Assembly (NCBI GenBank): GCA_033558025.1
Contig: JAUCEF010000005.1
Coordinates: forward strand, 4,712,001 to 4,776,000
Source of the DNA: Phytophthora sp. 'mugwort'
Taxonomy: Eukaryota > Oomycota > Peronosporomycetes > Peronosporales > Peronosporaceae
Direction of reading: 5' to 3'
Length of the DNA stretch: 64,000 nt
Of this stretch, positions 11,850 through 22,987 are shown piece by piece (the first letter of the stretch is position 1; each line of letters opens with the position of its first letter). The position numbers and the translations under genes are program-made. The notes beneath the pieces were generated by a model. That model had not been told where the DNA came from. It searched no databases and worked only from the letters and a program-made list of their open reading frames with translations.

Positions 11850-12250
11850 TGCCTCAGCGAGATGCCGACGATCTCACGGCAGCGTTCAAGAAGTACCGGG
11901 TCGGGAAGCGCAGAAGATCGTCTCATTGCTCCCAGACAGGCATATGGACCAGTATCGTGTCAAAGTGCTTTCCTCAGCCTTGGCAAACGGACAATTACAA
12001 TTGCGGTAATTACGTCATTCTCCGGTTCTTTACGGGGGGCGGTGTCGCCAAGATTGGTTAGCAAGAAGACATAGCAGTCCTTGTGGTACAGATACTTAAG
12101 CATGTGCATTTAATACACTCTGGTTTCATTGATTTTCCCCTGTCAGAAACGGACAATTACAACTGCGGTATTTACGCCCTCCTCTCGTTCGAGATTTTTA
12201 CTCGTGCAGTGTGGCCAGGGCACTGCAGTAGATACTTACGCATGTGTCTT
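11850..12250 (+). pseudogene. Duplicated Ulp1-like protease C-terminus
   Basis: Two related segments, about 170 bp apart, each encode the cysteine active-site end of a C48 (Ulp1/SENP-like) peptidase: QTDNYNCGNYVILRFF near 11985-12035, and ETDNYNCGIYALLSFEIF near 12147-12200. The Gln/Glu-x-Asp followed by Asn-Cys-Gly is the family signature. Each is followed by a similar non-coding tail (GATACTTA(A/C)GCATGTG...). The upstream His/Asp half of the domain is not evident. Such proteases often travel inside DNA transposons. It is not expressed as an intact protein. Confidence 0.5.
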
Positions 12251-12912
12251 TAGTACACTGTCTTTTCATTCCCCCCCCCCTCCTATCAAAAAATTGAATT
12301 TCAGTGTCGCTGGCAGGGAAAATTCACCTGGATAGGACGGCAAGCTGAAGTTCTTGCATTTTACTCTGCGAGCACATGATATGCCTTACCGCTTATACGT
12401 ATTTGAAACCTATACTATCATCACACATCCGATGATGACAATCACTGGCTTTTTTTAAATAGTTTGAGACGGGCATCAGACGTGCGTAAGTGTTGATGAG
12501 ATGGTAAGAGACGGGTTTGAAACGGTTTCGGATGGTCACAATGCCTCATTACATTTTCTCCAGATGGGTGCAGCAACACCTGTCATGTATATTCCAGCCA
12601 CAACAAAAAGAATCTACCGCATTTCGCATGTAGAAGCTACAACGCTTAAGATATATACATCAGAACGAACCAATCACATGTTTTGTTGGGGGGTTACGCT
12701 ACCGGACCCGCTACCGTTCGCTTGCAAGACTTTGAGTACGACAATGTTCAGAGGATCTGGAAACATGCGTTGTCTTGAATGCTTATTTGGAAGTGATAGC
12801 AAACTAGCTACGTCTCGCTACTCCTAGGACTGCACCAACCATTCTAGTAGACTTAACCGGTCCGTCCACATTGAGGTGGACCACAAAACCAACTATGGGA
12901 TAGCAAATCCCA
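12251..12912. other. Gene-free stretch 3' of the copia element
   Basis: No recognisable coding sequence. The minus-strand copia ORF ends with a stop overlapping TGTAATGGGATTTGC (about 12890-12905, minus), which could be the start of a 3' LTR running leftward. The other LTR end and a second LTR copy were not found. A C-rich run lies at about 12270-12282. Confidence 0.4.
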
Positions 12913-15900
12913 TTACACCTGAGGAGCAAACGTACCGTTAACACCCCCACTCGCTTGCTGCTCTTTTGCTGTTGGCAGCACTTTGATGCCGGCGTTTTCC
13001 GTCAAGAAGCGAAGTTTTTTCGATGCCACAGCTTTCGTAAGAAAGTCAGCCAGCTGCTCGCGTGAAGCGACGTACTCGAGCATCACGTCACAGCTTGCCA
13101 CCTTTTCTCGAACATAGTGATAACGAATGTCGATGTGGCGCGTCTTCGATTGGTACCCGACATTCTTGGCGAGGGCTATCGCACCCTGGTAGTCTTCGTA
13201 GACAATGGCAGCCCCTACTGGGGTACATCCAAGTCCCTTTAGCAGCTATGCACGTCCATACAATCTCCTTGACACACGCGCACAGTGCCACATACCCCGC
13301 TTTAGTGGAACTCAAGGCGACTGACTTCTGACAGGCGCATTGCAAAGCATAAGCAGCACTCCAGTCATCATCGATCGTCGATCATCTCGGTCGCAGCCCC
13401 AATCAGCATCGCAGAAGCCCGGTCAACTCAGCCCCGTCGTTACCAGTGTACACAATTCCGACGGATTTAGTCATCTTAAGGTAGCGAATTACCTTCAACG
13501 CCGCCAGCCAATGTTCGGACCCGGGTTCTCAAGGAATCGTCTCAATGAGCAACAGCAACTGCAATGTCGGGGCATGTACTAGTACTAAGGTACATGAGGC
13601 TGCCGATAAGAACCCTGTACGGTTTGTTAGCCATATAGGCTCGTTCCTCCTCTGTCGACGCCATGTCTCTTGCCGAGATGGTACTGCCGGTATCGATGGA
13701 CACCGTACACGTCTTGGCGGCTTCTTGACCAAAGCGACGAACTCCTTCGTCTACATAGCTCTGTTGCCCGATGCGTAGTGTCTCGGTGTCCTTCTAGTAG
13801 TGAATTTGGATGCGAAGAATAAACGCAACTTTACCCAATCCTTTAGTTTAAATCACTTTTTGATATCAGCCTTCAAATCATCAATGATCAGCTAATTACG
13901 GGAAGCCACGAGTAGATAATCAACGTACAAGCACACGATGCATTGCTCATCATCGCAGTCCCGGGTGTAAATGCAAGGGTGTGCATCAGTTGGAACAAAC
14001 TCCATTTCCTGCAAGTAAGAATCGATAGTTGCATTTCAGACTCGCGAAGCTGCTTCACTCCATATAAGCTGCGGTTCATCTTGCACACGACGTCACCTCC
14101 GGTCCCACCACCATGTTGTCGTCAATGATGTCGTCATATCCGTCCGGGAGCTCCATAAAGATAGTTTCGTCCAGCTTGCCATACAAGAAGGCAGTATCGA
14201 CGTCGCACTGATGAATCTCCATCCCCTTTGCACAAAATACGGCAAGTGCTGTTCGAATAGAGTTCAAAGCTCGCCATCGGAGATGTGTATCATGGTACTC
14301 AATATCACGACGCTGCGAAAAACCTTTAGCCACTAGCCGAGCATTAAATCGGACCACCGCACCATGATGGTTCTTTTTTATGCGCGAATACCCATCGACA
14401 GTTATAGGCGGTGCTTCTTGTCACGCCTCCCTAAATCCCAAGTGTTGTTCGACAGCAGTAACCGAAGCTCGGAACGAATCGCTTATTTCCACTGCTTGCC
14501 ACAGTCACTTTCAACCGCCTCTGCATACGTCGTAGGAAGTTCAACCACAGCGAACGCCTGCTCTTCAGCCACTAGTTCCCCACTACTTCCAACTTTCTTT
14601 CGCTTTCGATCCGGGGAAGGCGGCGAGTTTGACACCGAACGATCCAACCTCAATTCCCGAGCTCGCGAACGTGTCATGGGCTGTGACGGCGGAGCTGAAA
14701 CAGGAGGTGGAGGTGGAACACCGCTACTTGCTCGAATTGGTTCCGCTTCATCAGCATCTTCCTCGTCTGAATCGTCATCATCTACGCTCATGTTCTGCAG
14801 TGCATTGGTGAGGCGTACCGAAGTGGCAAACTTCACTGTTCACGTCACGTGAACTTTGCCTGGGCGATGTTCAACACCCGATAGCCTTTCATGCTGTCTT
14901 CATATCCGAGGGACATGCGCTGAAATGCTTTGGCATCCCATTTCTGTCGTTTCGTTTTGCAAGGAGAGCAATCCAACCGATCCAAATGCTTTCACATTCT
15001 GGGAGTTGGGAATCGACTTCGCCATCATTTCGTACGGCGTTCTGGGGTTGATGGAATTCGGAACGCGGTTCAGAATCCAACAGGCTATGTTCACCGCCTC
15101 TGCCCACCATTTCCGGTATACACCTTCATGATACATCATGCAACGTGTCATTTCAACAAGCGAGCAATTCATGCGCTCCGCTAACCCCGTTCTGCTGGGG
15201 AGTGTAGGGAATGGCTCGTTCGTGCTGGATTCCCGCATCTGCCAGGAACTTGTCGAACGTGTTGTTCACATACTCGCCGCCATTATCCGAGCGGACACGC
15301 TTGATGCAACCTCAGTTTGCATCTCAACAGCAGCTTTGTAATGTTTAAACTTGAATAACACTTCCGACTTCTTTTTCATGAACGCGACAGACGCGCGACG
15401 AGAAATCGTCGACGAAACGACGTATAACGGCAGCCACCGGGGGTCATTGTCTGCATTGGCCCCATCACATCGGTATGAATCAGCTCCAATACTCCAGACG
15501 ACTTCACTTCGTTCACCGGGTATCGCGGAAAATTTGCCTCGCGCATCTTGCCTAGGCAGCAGCCTTCACAGACCTCCCGACTAGAAGGCTTGGCATCCAC
15601 CACAGGTACATTGTCGGCAAACTTTTCCAGCTCTTGAAACCTAGCGAACGGAATGTGCGGCGGAATTGGCGTAGAAAATTCCACTAAAGGATCGACTACG
15701 CCAGTACTGGCATAGAAATATGCAGGTGCAACGAAAGAGCTCAAGAACAAAAGTTCAAGCTCCAAAGACCAAACCGCTCCATCATGTGGATGAGTACAGC
15801 AAGCGTAGGGGATCTACCCACTGAAACGATAGCCAACGGCTTTCGTAAAGGTGGATGATTCATAGCGGTAACTGCGTTGCTGCTGCCAACTTGATCGCCG

Positions 15901-16010
15901 ACTTGGAAAACATGTCGTTACTGGAATGTCGGCCTGTGGACGAAGACCAAGATTTCGTTGCGAGCGACATAAGAAGCTGTCGTTTTTAGCCAATAATGAC
16001 TCGCGCATGT
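12913..16010 (-). pseudogene. Ty1/copia pol: integrase, RT, RNase H
   Basis: On the minus strand, right to left: a GAG-pre-integrase and integrase start (VCEGCCLGKM, LIHTDVMGPMQTMTPGG; 15376-15765); the integrase core (LAERMNCSLVEMTRCMMYHE, WAEAVNIACWILNRVPN; 14900-15238); an acidic linker (NMSVDDDDSDEEDADEAEP; 14483-14836); reverse transcriptase (RLVAKGFSQRRDIEYHDT, QCDVDTAFLYGKLDE; 14076-14357) with its active-site strand at 13916-13927; and RNase H (SVALSSTKAGYVALCACVKE, EQLADFLTKAVA; 12913-13345). Multiple frameshifts are present. The RT active site reads YVDY where copia elements have YVDD, so one catalytic aspartate is lost. Gag and protease are missing at the 5' side. Confidence 0.85.
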
Positions 16011-16439
16011 ACTCGAATTATTCGGGTATTTTGTTTTGTACCTTTTATTTGGGTAATACATCGCTTTTTGTGCTGACGATCCGCCTGCCACCTAAACCAA
16101 TGACATGTATTATATCCCTCTACGTGCAAAATTAGGTATCAACAGTTAAACGAATTGATGTTCTTCATATTACTTAATTACTGTGATACACTGAGTGAGG
16201 CTGGTCGAGAGATAAATATGATTTACTACTGTCGAACGCTTCGACGCCAGAGTTACACGAACACTACATGTATGTGGATGCATTTTGGGCCTCTAAAATG
16301 GGAGCTGGCTCTTTTGTTTTTGCCATTTGGTATACACACCTAGAAGTTCGTGCTAATCGTAGATAAAACTAAATAAAGAGTTTCTCGTGATGGTAGCTTG
16401 GATAAGTGGATTGATGTGTCAATACAACTTAAAACGATG
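16011..16439. other. AT-rich spacer, no gene seen
   Basis: No ORF with recognisable similarity. The stretch lies between the 5'-truncated copia pol and the Tc1/mariner fragment, and one truncation boundary should fall within it. Confidence 0.5.
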
Positions 16440-16953
16440 CACGTCAGCAACTTGCGACTAGACTTGAAGGTCGGTACAATGCACATCTCGGAGATAGCTC
16501 GTGCGTGCGGCGCCAAACGAAAACACGTCCTGAAGTCCCGTGCAGCTTAACAGATTCCTCGTTCGTGAAGAGCACCTTCTCTCAATCCTTCTCTTCCATA
16601 CCGATGAGTTGTCGGTGTAGGAAAGGCATGTCGGCGGTGCCTCTTCGAGAGGTAAGGCTTCTTTCAAGAAGAGCGGCCATTAAGTCCAGAGGCGTCGAGC
16701 CGGTTCCGAATCACTTGAGTAAATACAGGACGGCCCAACCCCTCTGACACATTGTAAGCCAACTTGCCGCACTCACAAAGGGGTTCGCTTCCGTGGCGCG
16801 CAGCATGCGGCGGTTTTCGATGACGGTCATGAGCCCGGGGTGACCCGACCGAGGGGCCACTACGCACTGACCGTGTTTCTTGTAGTGCTGGATAATAGCA
16901 CGGACAATGGTTAGCGGCATCTCAAGAACCGAGCTGATCTTGTGCTGGATCAT
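16440..16953 (-). pseudogene. Tc1/mariner-like transposase fragment
   Basis: The minus strand opens with a helix-turn-helix region (HKISSVLEMPLTIVRAIIQH, then VVAPRSGHPGLMT with the typical PRSGRP-like hook) at about 16820-16950. In other frames it continues LDASGLNGRSSWKK and a decayed VLFTNEESVKLHG (the VxFSDEs region holding the first catalytic acidic residue) near 16520-16600. The rest of the DDE domain is not recognisable. Frameshifts and stops make it inactive. Confidence 0.6.
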
Positions 16954-18714
16954 AAACAGAGCTGCATTAACAGCATTAATATTGAGATCATCGAGACCTC
17001 CATGTCGAAGTGTGTCATAGGTTAGGTTTTGACCAATAATATTGTTTCAATGATCCGTGCGTCTTTCAGTTCAGATTTTTCTCCCCATGAAGAACGCTGG
17101 CGCCCACGTAGCACACCAGACCGCTGTCGCCCAAGAAGATCGCCGCCGCTGACATGACTAGACACGGATCATAATTCCAATTTAAGCACGAAACCGTCTC
17201 CTACATCTGAATTTATTCGAGAGTGACGAGATTTAGTCGTAAGTGAAGACTATGGCACGAAGCAGTACAATATCTACAGGATCTACAGTCCTTTCTTGTA
17301 GAAAATAGCAGAGAGCAATGATCGCTCCATTATCGATGGGTTCAATTAAAAGACAGTTATTAGCTCTGATGCTCCCTCTCTACTCTTTCGCAGTGCGTGC
17401 AACGACGTTGCTGACTTCCGTGGAGTAGCCAAAATACCCACAGATTTGCATCATCTGCATGTCGACCTCCGGTCAACGAACATTTTTGCAGTTTATTGAA
17501 GACGGCGTTCATGTCGAGTGGGTAGCACAACGTTTTTTGCCTCGCGACCAGTATACTGGCGAGCCCACCGGCTACTTCCCCAAAGAGAATGCATACGCTT
17601 TCCCATCTGAATACTGGATGCGGCCGGCAACCAAGAGTCAGCTGTGAACATGGATCACGGGCGAGTTGTTGCATATATACCGCCGTGCGCAAAATAGTGC
17701 TTCAAGGTGTGGGTGTTCTTTCCGAAAGAGTCCACGGAGAAGTTCAAGTGGGCGAATAAGGTTGATGTTTCAATATAATGTAGGAGGCAACTTCGACCGA
17801 CGTGCTAATTCAGCGGCCGGGTGACGTGGTTTTGCCTAAACAACTTGATTCTCACGCTGTACTGCTGGTGTACAACCGGGGACACAAGATAATGATTGGT
17901 GGGGCGCCGCGTTTGGGGTCATCGTCGTGCTCGTCGCCGACAGAATGGACTTGTTCAAGTGCGTGACCCAAGCAGATGCTGGATCAAGGCGGGGATCCGT
18001 TGAGGCATGGCAGCACGTGCTTTCGGCTTTCTGCGCAATGAACGACACTGTTTGGGATCGTGAGTTCTTTGTAGACGAGAAGCGAGTTTCATCGCCTCAC
18101 CGAACCTGGAAGACGACTCTCTGGAAGCGAAAACTGGAGCTCGAGCGAAGCATGGTAAGCGACGCAAGCGCATCGCGATGGTGGCGAGAGTGCGACGGCA
18201 CAAGTAAAAGAAGGCTGAAGCCAACGAAGAAGAAAGCTAGGACGGCAAGTAGGTTCATAGTTATGATCGAGATCGTTTTCAAATAAAGTTTCTTTGTTCC
18301 ACCTTTTGTGCAACTCCCGTTCTCCTAGCACTGTAATCTCCTTAGAAATAATGAAACACGCTTCCAACACATACGTGCAGTATCTTGCAGAAAGACAACA
18401 TGCTCAAGTCATGTTGAACTTCAAATTGCGGCCACCATTTCACATGTACTTCATTTACTTCATGCAGCCCCAGCTCCCCACTACCGATTTTGGGCAATCT
18501 CATAGCGCTAGCTGTGTCTCCATGTACAGTATTTTAACGTCCTCAGATCCTAGTTTAGTGTAGTATTGATTGTCTGGAATTTCAGATATTAGGTTTTGGT
18601 CAAAGTGACTGCAGCTCAAATTCATACACCCTTACTGTTGAAAAGCAGCCCCAGATCTCAGATTCATTTTCTCTACTATCTGAATAACATCACTAGCTCA
18701 TTAAGCATACCGAC
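16954..18714. other. Unassigned region with weak ORFs
   Basis: ORFs at 17360-17692 (minus), 17459-17647 (plus) and 17927-18286 (plus) give proteins I do not recognise. The plus-strand one has a Lys/Arg-rich C-terminus (WKRKLELERS, KRRLKPTKKKA) that could be part of a decayed DNA-binding protein from a transposon. No domain can be named. Confidence 0.35.
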
Positions 18715-20347
18715 TACCGCAAAAGTCATGAAGATGCAGCATGATTTACTATTTGAAAATGTATGGGTGCTGCATCTTTTCGGCGTATCCTGTACGATTG
18801 TATGCACTTCAACACACGGTAGATTTATCGCCAAAGCCACGTTAGCCGGTGCCCAATTGGGTGGACGCTCGACGGTCACCACTCTCACACTTCCAGCGCT
18901 GAACTCCTCCCTCCCGTGAAATACCCCAGGAACGATTCAGCTAGCATACACAAACGCATTCAAGCTACGCTTGGTGCTAGACTACCTCGATGCTGCCCAA
19001 GAAGGCACGACGCGCTCCGAATTCTGCAAGGTGCGGGGCACCAAGCGCCCAACGCTGCAGACTTGGCAGCGCAAGCTGCAGAAGCTCAAGGACGCAGCAT
19101 CTCGCGAGAACAGCAGCCCCTCGCGCGCATCAAAGTTGACACTAGGGGGCAGTGGACGTGTTTCTTTGGCGACTGCTATTGAGGACGCGTTGGTGACATT
19201 TATTAAGGACGCTAGGCGGGAGGAGCAGATCGTCACGCGCGAGATGATCGTCCGCAAGGGTGTGGACTTGGACCCTGACTCCATGGAGGAGAGGAGCTAC
19301 GACGCCAAGATGTCGTGGTCAACGAGGTTCATGAGTAGGAGAGGCCTGACGATTCGAAGGATCAGCCCCTCTGGAAGGAAAACACGCAGTGAGCTCGACC
19401 GGTACCGTGTAGAGTTCGTCACCACCGTCCTCGAGGTGGTCATGAAGCACTGCTTCGACCCCCACCTTGGCCTCGCCCCCAAACGCACCATCTTCAACAT
19501 GGATCAGACTTCAATCTACTACAACATGTCCCCCCGCACTACGGTAGACTTTGTGGGGGCGACCTGCGTTCACACAACGGAAGGCGCTGAGATCTATCGC
19601 TGCACGATGGCCCTTACCATGGCCGCGGACGGCCGCAAGTTCCCGCCCCACGTCGTATTCATGGGGCAGCCGGGCAGTGACGTAGAGAAGGAGTTCAGGG
19701 GCTACTGCGACGCCTCAGTGGCCACGGTCTCTGTCCAGGCGAAACGTGGTTCGACCTGCAGGTCATGCTTGACTGGATCGAGAACGTGTGGAAGTGCATT
19801 TTGACGGAGCCTTCTGTCCTGATCCTAGACAGCCTAAAGGTCCACAAGATGGTGCCTGTGCTCGACGCGTTGCCTGCACGGGCATGGCGGTCATGTTCGT
19901 CCCCGGCGGGTGCATGGGGGTGGCACAGCCGCTGGATGTGGGCAGCATGGGCCCTTTGAAACAGCACATCCGCAACCAATCCTTGCCTCCGCGTGTGGGG
20001 CGCCCCACGAAGCTGACACCGCTCAGCGTCGCCGTAACATGTTCGACCGCGCGATGGCGGCGCTGGACAATATATCGGAGAAGCCGGTGCGCAGTGCATT
20101 CCACGCAGCGGGCCCGTTCGTGCCGTACGGACCACCACTCCGGGGATAAACGCACTTTGTATAGAACTACAGGCACTTCCTTCAATACAAAGTTCAAGTG
20201 AAAATCGTTTTATCCACTTATGCAACTCACGAATTATTTAATGGGACAGGTACTCATGCGTCGTTCTGATTGGCCCAGTGTTCTCATACAGATAAATGGC
20301 AAGTGCTGTATTTTTTCGACTGCTGCATCTTTATGACTTTTGCGGTA
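18715..20347 (+). mobile_element. Pogo/Tigger-like DNA transposon with TIRs
   Basis: Terminal inverted repeats occur at 18717-18741 and 20321-20345. They match at 24 of 25 positions (left end CCGCAAAAGTCATGAAGATG...; one G/A difference). Each is flanked outside by TA (18715-18716 and 20346-20347), the target duplication used by Tc1/mariner/pogo elements. The transposase lies between them on the plus strand. Just inside the left end, 18769-18788 carries an inverted partial copy of the terminal repeat. Ends, target site and transposase type all agree, so the borders are well supported. Confidence 0.85.
18934..20149 (+). pseudogene. Pogo/Tigger-like DDD transposase, frameshifted
   Basis: The first block (from about 18934, no ATG until 18971) has a CENP-B/Psq-like helix-turn-helix start (AFKLRLVLDYLDAAQEGTTR, CKVRGTKRPTLQTWQRKL) and a second DNA-binding section (FMSRRGLTIRRIS). 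The DDE_1 superfamily domain follows with IFNMDQTSIYYNMSP (first Asp, about 19495). In the next frame comes VLILDSLKVHKM (second Asp, about 19822). In a third frame comes VAQPLDVGSMGPLKQHI (third Asp, about 19930). The C-terminus AERRRNMFDRAMAAL-like continues in a fourth frame to a stop near 20149. All three catalytic residues persist and only about three frameshifts (near 19740, 19880 and 20015) break it, so the copy is relatively young. Confidence 0.8.
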
Positions 20348-20626
20348 TCCTCAGTAGAGCGATTATGACGTAATTGTTTTGGTGGATTCGATCGTACGGA
20401 TTGATGACCCAGCTCAGGCAACTGTCAGAAGGACCATAGATGGCTGGGACAACGCTTTGATGTATGTTCCCTCACATCTGTCAAGCGTGTTTGGCAGACT
20501 TGCATCATGACACGTTCATTTATTATTAACCGCGCAGCCTCAGCTCGGAATTTACAGATAAGAAAATAAATGTTGCGGGGCTAAGTGCCTGCATTAGTCT
20601 ATTCTCAACTACCAACCTCAATTTTA

Positions 20627-22380
20627 TTAAAATGGGGTACATGTTGTTGTTGTAAATTGCTTCCTATTTACCTTTCTAGCGCCGGGCCGCTGTTTGAGGG
20701 GTGGCCAGCTTGCCCAGAACGACGAGTGGTTGACTAGTGTTACTCGTCCGTTTAGATCCATCGTTCTTCGAGTCGCCATGGCGCACAGGGTGTGTACACA
20801 GTAATTATATTTCCACCAAAACTGGCAAGGGCATGAGAGTGCCTGCATATCAACGGCCCACCCCGTTGTTGGCATCCCGAGGTCTCCATCGTGCAGTCAG
20901 TGTGTTTAGCTGCGCCAAGACAGGTAGATCTTCAACCGTCCTCTTTCAAAGTTCATTGTATAGACGAGGAGATGGTCGGGTGATGATCCGAACGACGCCT
21001 CTGGGGGCTTCTATAGAGGTGCTCGATAGAATGAAGCTGATATTGCTGCGCGTCGCCGAGTGCAACGATAGCAGCCCCGCTCGAGTCATGGCCTTGACCC
21101 TGCGTATCAGCCGGGGATCAGGTACCCCTGTGATTTCAAATGTCCCCGCCAACACACTTTCGGCCGAACACAATACCAACAGCTGCGAAAGCAACGCCCG
21201 ACCTTGAGCTTGCGCCGTAACATTACATATCACTTGATCGCCGCGTTGAATGTCTCGCACGGGCTATTCGTCGTTGCAAACCCAGTCGGTGCGTTAAACG
21301 CCTGCCATCTCCAAAACCGAGGATCCAACCACGATTTAGAAAAGTATGCCGTGAACCGATCTAGTTCGTGCACACCAGCCCATTTCTGCAGGACAGCATT
21401 CAGCTTCATGTGAAAGATCAGCTCAATTGTACAGAAATGGAGTTCGTAGGTGTCGGACATGACTCTCTTGGCAGCATATTGGTGCAGCAAGCGAGTTTTC
21501 TCGAACATCTTCTTGGCTTCATGAAAGTAGCATATCAGGAACAGAAGTTGGTTGTGTGGTGCAAGTACTTCTTGCCCAGCGTTCCACTGCGCTGCGTCCG
21601 TATCACCAATGACGTATCGCACACGCAAGGGCTTCCCAGTGACAGCCTCCTACACCTGCCTAATCTGCGATAGTTTCCGCGTGATGCTGCTGCTGTTGGG
21701 ACACGATAGATATCCCAAGCAGGTGGAAGCTCCTCGCACGATCTGAAATTCCCACCACCACAACAGAACACGCACCTGCGCCAGCTTCTACGTCGCACCA
21801 ACCTGAAGTACAAATGATCATGGGTCACGGTCGGCCCTTCGGAACAGCTTCTTCGAGCTGACACGACGATGAAGGGGTCGCGGTCACTACTGTTCCCAAT
21901 CACGGCGTTTCCCTCGTCGTCAGTCTCGACGTGAATGCAGCCGCTTCTTCCTCTTCTCCAGTGAAGGCCTGCTCTCTAATTTTTCCTTTGCACCGCGTCA
22001 ACGATGTCACTCCCTCCAAGTTTCCAGGTGACGTAGTGGTGAGCGAAGCGCTGCACAATTCTGAGATATGGCGCTGTGGTCTCGACGAGCTCGCAGCGCT
22101 GAAGAAGTGCCACCCACATCCTCTTCAGCTTAAGGCCTTGGTCCGCCCCCGGACAGCTTCCTTCATCGCGGGCGTCAAAACGGGGCGGCGAGGTGCACGA
22201 GCCGGTCTCAAATGGTTGTGTGCCACTGCCATCGTCACAAGACTGCTGTGCTGGCACGTCAGGCCTGACGCTCGCGTGGACACTTGACGCCGAATGACAC
22301 GACGACGCATGTCATACGGACGCAACGCAACTGCTACACTCGCATGAGATGAGGAGCTGGAGTCATCCAAACAAAGCACG
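20627..22380 (-). pseudogene. MULE-type transposase with SWIM finger
   Basis: Minus strand, right to left: an N-terminal piece (NHLRPARAPRRPVLTPAMKE, then LKRMWVALLQRC; about 22080-22240); a catalytic-domain start (DRDPFIVVSARR..., about 21850-21895); the well preserved core VRYVIGDTDAAQWNA, FLICYFHEAKKMFEKTR, FWRWQAFNAPTGFATTNSP (21230-21628); and a SWIM zinc finger CPCQFWWKYNYCVH (CxC...CxH, intact) at about 20790-20850. The order matches Mutator-like elements. The reading frame changes several times. No long terminal inverted repeats were identified by eye. Confidence 0.72.
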
Positions 22381-22987
22381 CGCGCGAGATCACTTCATGA
22401 TGCTGCAGCAATGGTTTCCGCTGCAGTTAACGGGGATGAGTACTTTCTCGTCCGACGCGCCGAAAGACACGGCTAAGTGCTCGTATGGGTTAGCTATAAC
22501 ATCTTTTTCGCCACACTAACCATATTGGGGCTCGCCACGATCACTTTTGGGCTAGCACTGAACAGCTTTCCCCATAATTGCGTCGCTGAGATGTCCTTTA
22601 GCAGCGAGATCAAGGAATTCTATATGCAATCAGGGCCAAAAACTGTCAGAATTAGCGATGCCCTGGAGAATATATCTAGCTTACCTCAGTTGTGAGTAAC
22701 TTGAGTTGGTGGAGCTTATCCTTCATGTCTGGATTCTCGTTGGTGTTGAAGGGCGGTCGTAGCTCAGGCTGTAGTCGATAGTCGACAGCCATTTCAGTGC
22801 TCTCTCCACGTCATGAATAGCTGCGACGGCTTGGTGGTGGCGCTTCATAATTGCCATCGTACCGGTAGTGAAGACCCCAACCCCAGCTATCTCTACCCTT
22901 CGCGCTCGGCGAGGCTTGGGTGTGACCGCTGCAGGCCGTATACTTTGGCATCACATTTCCGTAGTAGGTCCTTTGCTAACACACGCA
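22381..22987. other. Spacer between two MULE remnants
   Basis: No recognisable coding sequence on either strand. It should contain the 5' end of the left MULE and the 3' end of the right one, including any terminal repeats, but I could not identify these. Confidence 0.4.

Noticed and set aside
14364..14852. 162-residue plus-strand ORF
   Set aside because: Antisense to the acidic integrase-RT linker of the copia element on the minus strand.
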